DNA from: an uncultured Oscillospiraceae bacterium
GTDB taxonomy: Bacteria; Bacillota; Clostridia; Oscillospirales; Oscillospiraceae
Length of the DNA stretch: 59,703 bases
Assembly (NCBI GenBank): GCA_910588495.1
Contig: CAJUPU010000017.1
Coordinates: forward strand, 1 to 59,703
Reading direction: 5' to 3'
Shown: positions 17,689-25,922 of the stretch, one piece after another
How positions within the stretch are numbered: position 1 is the first letter of the stretch
Layout of the letters: each line of letters starts with the position of its first letter
Notes under the pieces: model-generated
Database searches by the model: none
The model's input: the letters and a program-made list of their open reading frames with translations, nothing else
Told to the model about the DNA's origin: nothing
Made by a program: the position numbers and the translations under genes

Positions 17689-18093
17689 TCAGGCGTGCTG
17701 GGCAAATTCGATCTGCGCGTTGTGGATGGTCTCCGGGCTGAGGAAAAACACCTTGCTGCCCGCCGCGCCGGTGACAGGGGCCGGCATGAAAGAGTCCAGG
17801 ATGTTTCCGGCCTTGATCTCCGCGAAGGCGGCGTCCGCGTCATCCACCGCAAAGCAGACGTGGTGGACCCCGCCGCCGATTTGCTCCACGAAGTCCATGG
17901 CGATCCCCGGCCCGATGGGCTCGATCACCTCGATCATCACCTCGCCGCAGGAGAAGAAGGCCACCTTGAGGCCGTGGGCCTCGTTGATCTCCTCCTTTGC
18001 CAACTTCAGGCCCAGGCCCTCGCTGTAGGTGCGCTTGGCGGCCTCAAGATCCTTGACCATAATGCCGATGTGATCGATTTTTGGGATGTTCAT
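17689..18093 (-). CDS. VOC-family protein, methylmalonyl-CoA epimerase-like
   Basis: A 134-residue glyoxalase-fold protein with two beta-alpha-beta-beta-beta modules. Metal-ligand positions are visible as the H of KIDHIGIMVKD, the E of EVMIEVIEP and the H of GGVHHVCFAVDD. The length and these motifs match methylmalonyl-CoA epimerases, and the CoA-ester context agrees, but other VOC enzymes share the pattern. The start at 18093 follows AGAGAGGAGAA; the longer frame to 18177 has no such site. First gene of the unit with CoA-transferase copy 2. Confidence 0.75.
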   Translation of the reverse strand: MNIPKIDHIGIMVKDLEAAKRTYSEGLGLKLAKEEINEAHGLKVAFFSCGEVMIEVIEPIGPGIAMDFVEQIGGGVHHVCFAVDDADAAFAEIKAGNILDSFMPAPVTGAAGSKVFFLSPETIHNAQIEFAQHA

Positions 18094-18192
18094 CTGTACA
18101 TTCTCCTCTCTTGTTCCTGACCGGCTGGTTTTGCGCATATTGCACGACTGTGCCGGGATATAATGTGATTGTTGCATCCATAATGCACAGAG

Positions 18193-18204
18193 TCAAATAA
18201 CTAT
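18193..18204. promoter_or_regulatory. Half operator similar to the LysR box
   Basis: TCAAATAACTAT matches the right arm of the 15091-15120 palindrome (TCAAATAGCCAT) at 10 of 12 positions and lies about 100 bases upstream of the VOC gene start. Confidence 0.4.
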
Positions 18205-18449
18205 TGGTTCGGAAAATGTGGAATGGGTTTTTACGTTTTATAACCAGGAGCATGGGGGATCGTCAAATGGATGGGCCCGGCATAGGGGCGAGCCCCCAGG
18301 TCCTTCAGTCAAGGACAGGCTCTCATTTTGATGGCGCGGTTCGCCGCATCGCACCCACTGACTTGATGATCTCATAGCCGGCAATGGATAGTTCCGACGG
18401 TTATGCAGGCTTCGGGCGGATCCGAAAATATTCAAATCACAAAATAATG

Positions 18450-18492
18450 AAAAAAGCGAAAAACCTTCGGATTTTCCGAAGGCTTTTCGCTT
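18450..18492 (-). terminator. Terminator following a tRNA 3'-end-like sequence
   Basis: AGCGAAAAACCTTCGG and CCGAAGGCTTTTCGCT form a long stem with a T run on the minus strand, five bases after the CCA of the tRNA-like 3' end at 18497. This is the normal order tRNA then terminator. Confidence 0.65.
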
Positions 18493-18496
18493 GAAT

Positions 18497-18544
18497 TGGC
18501 ACCCGCGAGACGATTTGAACGTCCGACTTCTTCGCTCAGGCGAA
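18497..18544 (-). other. tRNA 3'-end fragment, probable integration (att) site
   Basis: Read on the minus strand, GGACG-TTCAAAT-CGTCT is a five-base-pair T arm with a seven-base loop, followed by CGCGGGT, a discriminator G and CCA. No D arm, anticodon arm or matching 5' acceptor strand is found upstream, so only the 3' part of a tRNA is present. Such fragments are left where integrases insert at tRNA 3' ends. Mobile-element debris begins directly upstream on this strand, and repeated TTAGCAAGCGATTAGCAAG at 18675-18693 could be integrase arm sites. Confidence 0.5.
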
Positions 18545-18790
18545 GGGTCCGCAGGCTTGTGACGGTTACTCACAAATCCCCGCAAACCTTTGCAAACACA
18601 CACTTTTTTCAAGTTCAACTGCTCAGGGTTTACCACGGTTTCTTACTGATTACGGCCATTTTTCAGGGCCGCAATTAGCAAGCGATTAGCAAGATGGTGA
18701 AAAAGCGCTTGATGATTCAGAGTTCGATCTGTTTCAAGTTCGCCAAAAAATGGCTCTTGACTATCGTGTGTCCCGTTCCCTGCCGCCTCT

Positions 18791-19607
18791 TTACTGCTTC
18801 CGGGAGGGGATGCTCAAAAGTTCCTGAACCCGACCTTCTAACAGCTTTTCCAGATGATCCAGATGTGTGTCCGTTACTGTTCCGGCAGGATGGCGGTGGA
18901 ACTGGAACCCAATCATATGGCGAAGCTGGGCCTTTTGAACCGGCCCCATCACCGCACGGCAAATGTCCTCATAGGACACTTGATAGGGATTTGTTCTCAT
19001 TTTGGCGTAGGCTTCACAGTACGGTTCCCGTCCGCTATTGGAAGCGCCGCGTGTTCTGACCTTGTAGAGATAGATGCCGTCGCCCTCGATCAGCCGCCAC
19101 GCTTTGGGAAGCATCCCGCTGGTGATAAGTTCGGGAGAGGTTGTGAACGCCTCATGGCTTTGTTCTGCGCCAGTGTAGGCCACCAGCGCCAGAATTTCAG
19201 AGAAGTGGTTCTCATAAAGGTTATACGCTTCAAACGTCCCCTCAAAGCCCTCTGGAACGACCCAATAGCTATCGTTCAAAGACAGGCCCTTGCAAACGTC
19301 GATGATCCCTTTGGTATCGTCGTGGCTCAAATTCAAGGTTTTGAGTATTTGATCCACAAAGGTGCGATTTTTGGGAATGACCCTTCTGCCGAGCCAATGG
19401 ATGCCCCCCCTCGCTGGTCTGCTCTAAGTCCAGAGGCATAAGCGGAGCGTATTCTTCCTGTACGGAGATGATATTGGCAACCAGGCCATCCAACCCCCGT
19501 TTCTCCAAAGAGAAGCACATCAGTTGGGGGCAAACAACGCTGCACTCTTCAGGGGACAAGGTCTTAAACTTTTTGATGCAGTCATTTCCAATCAAAAGTT
19601 TATCCAT
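18791..19607 (-). pseudogene. HipA-like/XRE-associated protein, frameshifted
   Basis: Residues after the break (IIDVCKGLSLNDSYWVVPEG, YNLYENHFSEILALVAYTG, TSPELITSGMLPKAWR) match a HipA-domain-like family common in Firmicutes mobile elements. The N-terminal part lies in another frame (start near 19607, MDKLLIGNDCIKKF). A one-base shift in the C7 tract at 19404-19410 joins LDLEQTSEGG to HWLGRRVIPKNRTFV. The last 70 residues no longer follow the family, so the 3' end may be a fusion with another gene. The DNA is less GC-rich than the flanking catabolic genes. Non-functional as read. Confidence 0.6.
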
Positions 19608-19881
19608 TGAGAGCAGTTCGGCCAAAATGAATCGAACAAATAGTCTGATATTTCTAAGGCTTGTGTATTTCTAGGGGCAGACAGGTTGAACCAAACCTGC
19701 AGCAAATACATCCGTAGAATTAGTTCCAGATCGATAGGTGGACACCCCCGCTGGCCTGCTGAATAGTACGGTCTGACGACCCGACCCACTCATCCCGCAG
19801 GATGATTTCCAGAAATTCTTCTCGCTTCGTTTTCTTCTTCCTGCAGCCGTATTCCATATCGCTCAAGGTCTGTTGCTTCAT
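19592..19881 (-). pseudogene. IS5-family transposase, N-terminal remnant
   Basis: The sequence starts MKQQTLSDMEYGCRKKKTKR (ATG at 19881), continues REEFLEII and DEWVG, then shifts frame to VVRPYYSAGQRGCPPIDLEL and ILRMYLLQVWFNLS. This is the N-terminal domain of IS5-type transposases. It stops near residue 75, where the HipA-like remnant begins; the catalytic DDE part is absent. Confidence 0.65.
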
Positions 19882-20005
19882 ACTCCTACCACTCGCTTTA
19901 TTTTACCACTTCTTCCTACTCTATGGGCCCGATTTATCAGGGATCCCTAAAGCAAAAGACTACCGTTGAACCGTTCTGCCATAGTACCGCGCACTGTGCC
20001 ACAAG

Positions 20006-20050
20006 AAAGGCATCGGGCAGGAAGGACGACCTTTCAGCCCGATGTCTTTT
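20006..20050 (-). terminator. Terminator of the epimerase operon
   Basis: AAAGGCATCGGGC and GCCCGATGTCTTTT form a stem with a T-rich end on the minus strand, 12 bases after the aldose epimerase stop. The 180-base stretch from 19882 holds no other feature. Confidence 0.65.
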
Positions 20051-20062
20051 CATGTATTCCGA

Positions 20063-20956
20063 TTATTGCGCTTTGCGGGTGACTATGCTGATCTTCCATG
20101 TGTTCCGATAACGCCCGCCAGGCGGCAGGCGGATCAGGTCGGGCTGCTCCTCCAAAACGGCGACTTTGCCGTGAGACGAAGGCAGGGAGCACCAGGGCTC
20201 GATGCAGAGATAAGGCGCGTCGGCGTGGGGGCAGTGCCACAGCCCCAGATAATCCATGCCGGGGAACTCCACGCAGACGGCCCGTCCTCCGCCCGCCACC
20301 TCCAGCGTGACCCGGTGTCCCGCGCCCTTCAGCACGATGGCGTCGTCGTCGAACAGGCTGTGGTCCAGGGGCAGAAAGCGGTCCTCCGCCAGGGGAAAGG
20401 GCCGGTCCGTCCCGTCCAGAAAGCAGTCCGCCGTAAACCCGATCCGGCGCGGGCGGCAGGGTGGGTCAAAGCGGAGGCGATAGTCCTCGAACCGCTCCCC
20501 CTCTCCCAGGGGCACGTTGAAGCCGGGGTGGCCCCCCAGCCCGAAATACATCATCCGGTCGTCCCGGTTGTCCACCTGGTAGGTGACGGACAGGGTCTCT
20601 CCCTCCAGCGCGTAGCCGATCCGAAAGGCAAAGGCCCGGGGATAGATCGGCATCGTCTCATCTGTGGAGGCCAGCTCCATGGTAAGGCTGGCGTCCGTGC
20701 GCTCCACAAGAGAGAACTCCGAGCGCATGGCAAAGCCGTGAATATCCATGTGGTAGAGCCGGTCGTCCAGATAGTAGGTGCCGTCCGTCAGCCGGGCCAC
20801 ATAGGGGAACAGGTTGGGTACCCGGTCGGGCCAGTATACCCCGTCGCCCTGCCACAGGTACTGCTTCCCGTCCGCCCCGAGGATGGAGCGCAGCTCCGCC
20901 CCCAGCGAGGCAATTTCCACCTGGAGAAATGGATCTTGTATGGAGTACCGCATCAT
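20063..20956 (-). CDS. Aldose 1-epimerase family protein
   Basis: A 297-residue galactose-mutarotase-like protein (LacX-like branch). Visible landmarks are IASLGAELRSI near the N terminus, DIHGFAMRSEF with its histidine (about 73-83), and GLGGHPGFNVPLGEGERFED (about 144-163), where GGHPGFN holds the second active-site histidine. It interconverts alpha and beta anomers of an aldose. The start ATG at 20956 overlaps the stop of the isomerase gene as ATGA, so the two are translationally coupled. Confidence 0.85.
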   Translation of the reverse strand: MMRYSIQDPFLQVEIASLGAELRSILGADGKQYLWQGDGVYWPDRVPNLFPYVARLTDGTYYLDDRLYHMDIHGFAMRSEFSLVERTDASLTMELASTDETMPIYPRAFAFRIGYALEGETLSVTYQVDNRDDRMMYFGLGGHPGFNVPLGEGERFEDYRLRFDPPCRPRRIGFTADCFLDGTDRPFPLAEDRFLPLDHSLFDDDAIVLKGAGHRVTLEVAGGGRAVCVEFPGMDYLGLWHCPHADAPYLCIEPWCSLPSSHGKVAVLEEQPDLIRLPPGGRYRNTWKISIVTRKAQ

Positions 20957-21639
20957 TTTGCCGGGGGATACTCGTTGCACAGCAGGCGGTAGGGCGGCTC
21001 GTCCTCCTCAATGGTGGGGAAGCGGCCCACCGGCGGTTCGAACCGGTTGTCCGTGTTGTCGTCGTTGCACTGGCTCACCTCGCCGATGACCACCGGGCCG
21101 GTGCCCGGCTCCACGTCGAAATCGTGATACAGCCGGGGCTGGATCGAGATGCTCATGCCCGGCGTCAGCCGGACCTGGGTGCCGGCGGGAACGGTGACGG
21201 CCCGCCCGTCCAGATGGACCGTCACATCGGAGGCCGTGTCCATGGACTCGTCGGGCAGGGAGTTATATACCCGGATCAGCAGGGTCCCGCCGTTGCGGTT
21301 GATGATGTCCTCCATCTTGCTCCAGTGGAAATGGTTGGGGGAGTGCTGTCCCTCCATCAGGTAGATGAGCTTTTCCGCATAGGTCTTGGGGTAGAGCTCC
21401 TGCTTGGCGTGGTTGCCGTTGCGCAGGGTGATGAGGGAGAAGCCCACTTTCTCGAAATCGCCCAACCCATAGTCGGTGATGTCCCAGCCCAGCATGTTGT
21501 CCCGGACCTCGTCGTACTCGTGGCCCTTTTCCCGCCACTCCTCCGGGGTGAAGTGGCAAAAAGGGGGAAGCTGGATCTGATACCGGGCGAGGGTGTCCTC
21601 CATCTCCCGGAGCGCGCGGTTGATCTCACTGCGTTTCAT
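20953..21639 (-). CDS. D-lyxose/D-mannose isomerase family protein
   Basis: A 228-residue cupin-fold sugar isomerase of the D-lyxose ketol-isomerase family (YdaE-like). The metal site segment is QHSPNHFHWSKMEDIINRNGG (about 99-119), with further ligand candidates in MSISIQPRLYHDFDVE. Family members isomerise D-lyxose to D-xylulose and D-mannose to D-fructose. The gene is coupled to the epimerase and lies 107 bases downstream of an AraC regulator. Its place beside an ABC sugar importer and corrinoid methyl-transfer genes suggests that the natural substrate is a sugar released there. Confidence 0.85.
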   Translation of the reverse strand: MKRSEINRALREMEDTLARYQIQLPPFCHFTPEEWREKGHEYDEVRDNMLGWDITDYGLGDFEKVGFSLITLRNGNHAKQELYPKTYAEKLIYLMEGQHSPNHFHWSKMEDIINRNGGTLLIRVYNSLPDESMDTASDVTVHLDGRAVTVPAGTQVRLTPGMSISIQPRLYHDFDVEPGTGPVVIGEVSQCNDDNTDNRFEPPVGRFPTIEEDEPPYRLLCNEYPPAK

Positions 21640-21746
21640 ATGGCCTGTACCTCCATAAGTGATATGCGGCCATCATAGCACGGCAAGAACCGGGAAAGCA
21701 ATGCATTATGATACGTCGCACAAAAACGGTGGCCCGCCCCGGGCGC

Positions 21747-22658
21747 TCAGAGCTCAGGGCTGTCCGGCTCCTCCTCCTGGGCGGCGCGCAACGCGTACTG
21801 GGAGGGGGAGTAGGAGGTGTACCGCCGGAACACGCTGGAAAAGTAGTTGCTGCTGGAAAATCCCAGATCCATGGCCACCTGGGTCACGCTGTGGCCCTCC
21901 TGCAGGAGCCGCTTGGCAGCCTCCACCTTACGCAGGTTGATGAAGTTTCGGGGGCTGATGCCCAGCTGGAGCTTGAATTTCTGCTTGAACCGGGACACCG
22001 ACAGCAGGGCGGTCTGGGCCAGCTCCTCCATGGACAGCTCCTCCTGGATATGCTCCATGATGTAGTTGGTGGCCCGGCCTATGTCCGGCGTGATCCGAAA
22101 GCTGACGTCCGCCGCGCTCTCCACCACCCAGTACAGAAAGAAGCCCAGAAGCTGGGCGCCCTGGCGGATCTGGAACGGGTCTGTGCTGTTGATATATTGA
22201 AAGACGGCGGTCAGCATTTCGGTGGCTCGGTCCGCGTTCAGCTGGATGACCCAGGCAGGCAGCTGCCTGAGCCGTTCCAGCAGCGCCCCGGCCGCCTCCT
22301 TCTCCATGAAGAGAAAGTGGGCGGGATCATTTGCCTCCAGCTGGAACCAGTACATCTGGTGCAGGGACAGGGGGACGGCCCCGGTGTCGTGGGGCTCGTT
22401 GGGCGGGACCACGAAGAGGTCGCCGCCGGTGAGGGAATAGGAGTGGTCCCCCGCCCGGAAGCGCACATGCCCCTGGACAAAAAAGGTCATCTCGAAGGCG
22501 TCCTTGTGGTAGTGGTAGGTCAGCGCGGGGATGGCCTTGGAGGTGTTGTGGTGGCCCATCATCCGCAGGCCGGGGATGCCCAGCTGCCTGCCGGTGACGA
22601 TCTTCCGCTCCTTGGTGTCGCACGGGGCGTCTACCCATTCGATTGGCTGTGTATTCAT
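21747..22658 (-). CDS. AraC-family transcriptional regulator with cupin sensor domain
   Basis: A 303-residue regulator. An N-terminal cupin-like domain (about 20-150, including YHYHKDAFEMTFFVQGHVRF) is followed by a C-terminal double HTH (about 200-295: ELAQTALLSVSRFKQKFKLQ, then GHSVTQVAMDLGFSSSNYFS). The start at 22658 follows GGAGGACATCCC. It is divergent from the URO-D/ABC operon and lies upstream of the isomerase-epimerase pair, so it can control both. The palindrome at 22682-22717 is the likely site of action. Confidence 0.88.
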   Translation of the reverse strand: MNTQPIEWVDAPCDTKERKIVTGRQLGIPGLRMMGHHNTSKAIPALTYHYHKDAFEMTFFVQGHVRFRAGDHSYSLTGGDLFVVPPNEPHDTGAVPLSLHQMYWFQLEANDPAHFLFMEKEAAGALLERLRQLPAWVIQLNADRATEMLTAVFQYINSTDPFQIRQGAQLLGFFLYWVVESAADVSFRITPDIGRATNYIMEHIQEELSMEELAQTALLSVSRFKQKFKLQLGISPRNFINLRKVEAAKRLLQEGHSVTQVAMDLGFSSSNYFSSVFRRYTSYSPSQYALRAAQEEEPDSPEL

Positions 22659-22681
22659 GGGATGTCCTCCTGCTCCTTCGA

Positions 22682-22732
22682 TTTTGTACTGCATTCGTTC
22701 TTAGATGCAGTACAAAAAGAAGCGACTATAAT
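22682..22732 (+). promoter_or_regulatory. Operator palindrome and -10 element of the URO-D/ABC operon
   Basis: TTTTGTACTGCAT (22682-22694) and ATGCAGTACAAAA (22705-22717) are perfect 13-base inverted arms separated by ten bases. A TATAAT lies at 22727-22732. The right arm covers the place where a -35 box would be, and no good -35 is seen, as expected for an activator-dependent promoter. Confidence 0.65.
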
Positions 22733-22808
22733 AGCAATATAACATGTTTCACGAAAATCATCAAGGTTTTGCTTCGCTTCTTATGCAAATTAAAGGGAGG
22801 ACAACGCA

Positions 22809-23786
22809 ATGACACCCAAGGAAAGCTTTGAGGCCGCTCTGCGCCGCGAACCCATCCAAGGCCATGTGCCCCATTTCGAGCTGGTGATGTTCCTGACCAT
22901 GGAGGCTGTGGGCCGGATCCACCCCTGTCACAGAGACTACTCCCAGTGGTATCAGATGAGCCGGGCCGAGCGCCGCCTCCATCTGGTGGATATGGCCAAG
23001 GCGTACATCGAGGTGGCGGAAAAGTACCACCACGGCGCCATCTTCGTCCATCCCAAGCCCGGCCCCACCGGCGAGCTGCCCACCGATATCGAGGCCACCC
23101 GGGAGATCCTGGAGACCATTCGGGAGCTGTCCGGCGACACCTACTCTCTGATGATCCACGGAGACCCCACCTACCCCATCCCCACCGGGGACACCATGAT
23201 GGAATTCTCCGCCATGATGTACGAGGAGCCGGAGAAGATCCACGAGGGCACCAAGCGGCAGGTGGAGTTCTGCCACAAGCTGTGCGACGAGCTGATGAAG
23301 CACAAGGGCCTGCTGGACGGCTGGGCCCTGTGCTCCGACTACTGCTTCAACGTCAACCCCTTCTACAGCCGGGATATGTTCGCCGAGTTCGTCCAACCCT
23401 ACTTAAAGGAGATCTGCCAGTACTACCACGACAACCACACCTACGTCATCAAGCACACCGACGGCAACGTGATGCCCATCCTGGACATGATCGTGGACTG
23501 CAAGCCGGACGCCGTCCACTCCCTGGACCCCCAGGGCGGTGTGGACCTGAAGGAGGCCAAGCGGCTGTACGGCGACAGGGTATGCCTCATCGGCAACGTG
23601 AACTGCGGCCTGATGCAGACCGGCACCGAGGAGGAGCTGATCGCCGACACCCGCCGGGCCCTGCGGGAGGGTATGCCCGGCTACGGCTACATCTTCTCCA
23701 CCTCCAACTGCGCCTTCACCGGGCTGGAGCTGAAGCGGTATGAGCTGATGAACAAGATCTGGTGGGAGGAGGGCGTCTATCAATGA
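22809..23786 (+). CDS. URO-D family protein 1 (MtaA-like methyltransferase homologue)
   Basis: A 325-residue protein of the uroporphyrinogen decarboxylase superfamily. In anaerobes this fold includes corrinoid methyltransferases (MtaA, CmuA). Landmarks are the C-terminal barrel strands YVIKHTDGNVMPILDMIVD (about 212-230), HSLDPQGGVDLKEAKRLYGD and LIGNVNCG. The zinc motif HxC of MtaA is replaced by HTD (H216), though cysteines remain at about 266 and 301. True heme synthesis is unlikely because no heme gene is near and three paralogues are adjacent. Stop and next start overlap as ATGA. GGGAGGACAACGC precedes the ATG. Confidence 0.8.
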   Translation: MTPKESFEAALRREPIQGHVPHFELVMFLTMEAVGRIHPCHRDYSQWYQMSRAERRLHLVDMAKAYIEVAEKYHHGAIFVHPKPGPTGELPTDIEATREILETIRELSGDTYSLMIHGDPTYPIPTGDTMMEFSAMMYEEPEKIHEGTKRQVEFCHKLCDELMKHKGLLDGWALCSDYCFNVNPFYSRDMFAEFVQPYLKEICQYYHDNHTYVIKHTDGNVMPILDMIVDCKPDAVHSLDPQGGVDLKEAKRLYGDRVCLIGNVNCGLMQTGTEEELIADTRRALREGMPGYGYIFSTSNCAFTGLELKRYELMNKIWWEEGVYQ

Positions 23787-24808
23787 CAGGCCGAGAGCGC
23801 ATCCTGAACACCCTGGAATTCAAGGGGACGGACCGCATCCCCATGGACGTGTGGGTCCTCCCCGCCGCCCGGATGGAGCACGGGGAGCGCCTGGCGGCGC
23901 TCCAGGAGAAGTACGCCGGCCGGGTGGATATCGCCTCCATCGTGGGTCCCTTCGACCACGGCTTCACCCCCGCCTATTATGAGCCCGGGGAGTTCACCGA
24001 CCCCTGGGGCAGCGTCTGGCGCAACCTTCAGCCGGGGGTCATCGGTGAGGTGAAAAAGCCCGTCTTTGCCGATTACGCCGCCATGGAGGGCTACATCCCC
24101 CCCATTGAGCGATTCAAAAAGGAATGGGCGGAGCACAGGGGGGAAACCGCCGCCCGGATCGCCCAGGCCAGGGCGGCGGGGAAATTCGTCATCGGCGGCT
24201 GGATCAGCGTCTTTGAGCGGATGCAGTTTCTGCGGGGGACCGAGGAGCTGTACTGCGACATCGCCCTGGAGGAGGAAGAGCTGGACCGGATGACCGAGAT
24301 CATCATGGATTTCATGCGTGTCTACGTGGACGCCTGGGCGGAGATGGATGTGGACGCCATCCCCTTCGGCGACGACTGGGGCACCCAGATCAGCCTGCTC
24401 ATCTCCCCGGCGGTGTGGGTGAAGCGGTTCAAGCCTTTGTACCAGGAGCTGATCGACAAGATCCACGCCGCGGGCAAAAAGGTGTTCTTCCACAGCGACG
24501 GCTACATCTTCGACCTCTATCCCCACTTCATCGAGATGGGGGTGGACGCCATCAACTCCCAGCTGTGGTGCATGGGGGTGGACAAGGTGGCGGAACAGTT
24601 CGCCGGAAAGATCACCTTTTGGGGGGAGATCAGCCGTCAGGACACCCTGCCCAACGGCACCCCGGAGGATATCAAGGCGGCGGCCCGAACGATGATCCAG
24701 GCCCTTCACGTCAACGGCGGTGGGCTGATCGGCCAGAGCGAGCTGAACCGGGACGTGCCCCTGGAGAACGTGGAGGCATTCTACCAGGCCTGGGACCAGG
24801 AGGTGTAG
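23783..24808 (+). CDS. URO-D family protein 2
   Basis: A 341-residue paralogue that opens MTGRERILNTLEFKGTDRIP, typical of the superfamily. The metal-site strand reads KVFFHSDGYIFDLYPHFIEM (HSD instead of HxC), and no cysteine is found at the C-terminal ligand position (GGGLIGQSE). The methyl-transfer zinc site is therefore altered. The ATG at 23783 overlaps the previous stop; an upstream in-frame start at 23762 would lie deeper in the preceding gene. Role inferred from context: methyl transfer or substrate handling with the neighbouring paralogues. Confidence 0.8.
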   Translation: MTGRERILNTLEFKGTDRIPMDVWVLPAARMEHGERLAALQEKYAGRVDIASIVGPFDHGFTPAYYEPGEFTDPWGSVWRNLQPGVIGEVKKPVFADYAAMEGYIPPIERFKKEWAEHRGETAARIAQARAAGKFVIGGWISVFERMQFLRGTEELYCDIALEEEELDRMTEIIMDFMRVYVDAWAEMDVDAIPFGDDWGTQISLLISPAVWVKRFKPLYQELIDKIHAAGKKVFFHSDGYIFDLYPHFIEMGVDAINSQLWCMGVDKVAEQFAGKITFWGEISRQDTLPNGTPEDIKAAARTMIQALHVNGGGLIGQSELNRDVPLENVEAFYQAWDQEV

Positions 24809-24812
24809 GGCG

Positions 24813-25865
24813 ATGGAGTTTACGCCGGACTATACCAACCTGGTAAAGGCCGCCCGGAATATCGAGGTGGAGCGCTTCCCCCTCTACGAGCACAAGATCG
24901 ACCCGGTGGTGATGGAGGCCGTCGCCGGCGAGAAATTCGCCCAGCTGTACAATGGAGACGACCGAGACCTGGACGAGTTCTTCCGCCACTACTGCAATTT
25001 CTACCGTGACATGGGCTACGACACCGTCTCCTTTGAAGAGCTGATCGGCCCGGCCATGCCGGGCAGCGGCGCCCTGGGCGAACATGTCAAGGGCGCGATC
25101 CAGACCCGGGAGGACTTTGAGCGCTACCCCTGGGAGGGCATCTGCGATACCTATTTTGAAATGTACCACTGCTCCTTCGAGGCGTTGCGGCGCAATCTGC
25201 CCGCAGGCATGAAAGCCATCGGCGGCGTGGGCTACGGCATCTTTGAGTGCGTGCAGGACCTGGTGGGCTATGAGGACCTGTGCTACATCCGGGCGGATGA
25301 CGAGGAACTCTACCGGGATCTGTTCTTCAAGATCGGCGAGAGCAACCTGAGGATCTGGAAGCGGTTCCTGAAAGAGTACGGCGATATCTACTGCGTGTGC
25401 CGGTTCGGGGACGACCTGGGCTTCAAGTCCGCCACCCTGCTGCCCCCGGAGGACATCCGGGAACTGGTGATCCCCCAGTATAAGCCCATCATCCAGGCGG
25501 TGCACGACGCGGGCAAGCCCTTCCTGCTCCACTCCTGCGGCTGCATCTTCAGCATCATGGACGACCTGATCGCCGCGGGCATCGACGCCAAGCACTCCAA
25601 CGAGGACCAGATCGCCCCCTTCCCCTACTGGGTGGAGACCTACGGAGACCGAATCGGCAACTTCGGCGGCATCGACACCGACGCGGTGTGCCGCCTGGAT
25701 GCCGACGCCATGTACGACTATATCCACGAGGTGGTGGGCAAGTCCCGGGGACACGGGGGCTTCGCCTTTGGCTCGGGCAACTCCATCCCCGACTACGTGC
25801 CCCCGGAGGGCTACCAGGCCATGAACGACGCCGCGCGCCGCATCCGCGGCGACTTCGGCAAATAG
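24813..25865 (+). CDS. URO-D family protein 3
   Basis: A 350-residue paralogue. The strand PFLLHSCGCIFSIMDDLI (about 231-248) keeps the HxC pair, but the usual third cysteine near the C terminus is replaced by FGSGNSIPDYVPPEGY. It contains NEDQIAPFPYWVETYGDRIG, typical of COG0407 proteins. It starts four bases after the previous stop, so the three genes form one translational unit that runs on into the ABC transporter genes. Confidence 0.8.
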   Translation: MEFTPDYTNLVKAARNIEVERFPLYEHKIDPVVMEAVAGEKFAQLYNGDDRDLDEFFRHYCNFYRDMGYDTVSFEELIGPAMPGSGALGEHVKGAIQTREDFERYPWEGICDTYFEMYHCSFEALRRNLPAGMKAIGGVGYGIFECVQDLVGYEDLCYIRADDEELYRDLFFKIGESNLRIWKRFLKEYGDIYCVCRFGDDLGFKSATLLPPEDIRELVIPQYKPIIQAVHDAGKPFLLHSCGCIFSIMDDLIAAGIDAKHSNEDQIAPFPYWVETYGDRIGNFGGIDTDAVCRLDADAMYDYIHEVVGKSRGHGGFAFGSGNSIPDYVPPEGYQAMNDAARRIRGDFGK

Positions 25866-25922
25866 ACCAGTACCATCCGGCGCCCTACAAGCGCTGATGG
25901 AAAATAAATGGAGGTATTTGAC

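Noticed and set aside
18497..18580. Complete tRNA gene
   Set aside because: The T arm and 3' acceptor strand are present, but no D arm, anticodon arm or 5' acceptor strand pairs with them.
18496..18678. Small plus-strand ORF over the tRNA-like 3' end
   Set aside because: Its product is the typical spurious antisense translation of a tRNA 3' end, with no ribosome site.
22659..22808. Cobalamin riboswitch upstream of the URO-D/ABC operon
   Set aside because: No B12-box-like sequence was found there or upstream of the corrinoid operon (33628-33863).
22809..25865. Heme biosynthesis (HemE) cluster
   Set aside because: Three adjacent URO-D paralogues, changed active-site strands, no other heme gene and a corrinoid context argue for methyl-transfer-type proteins.
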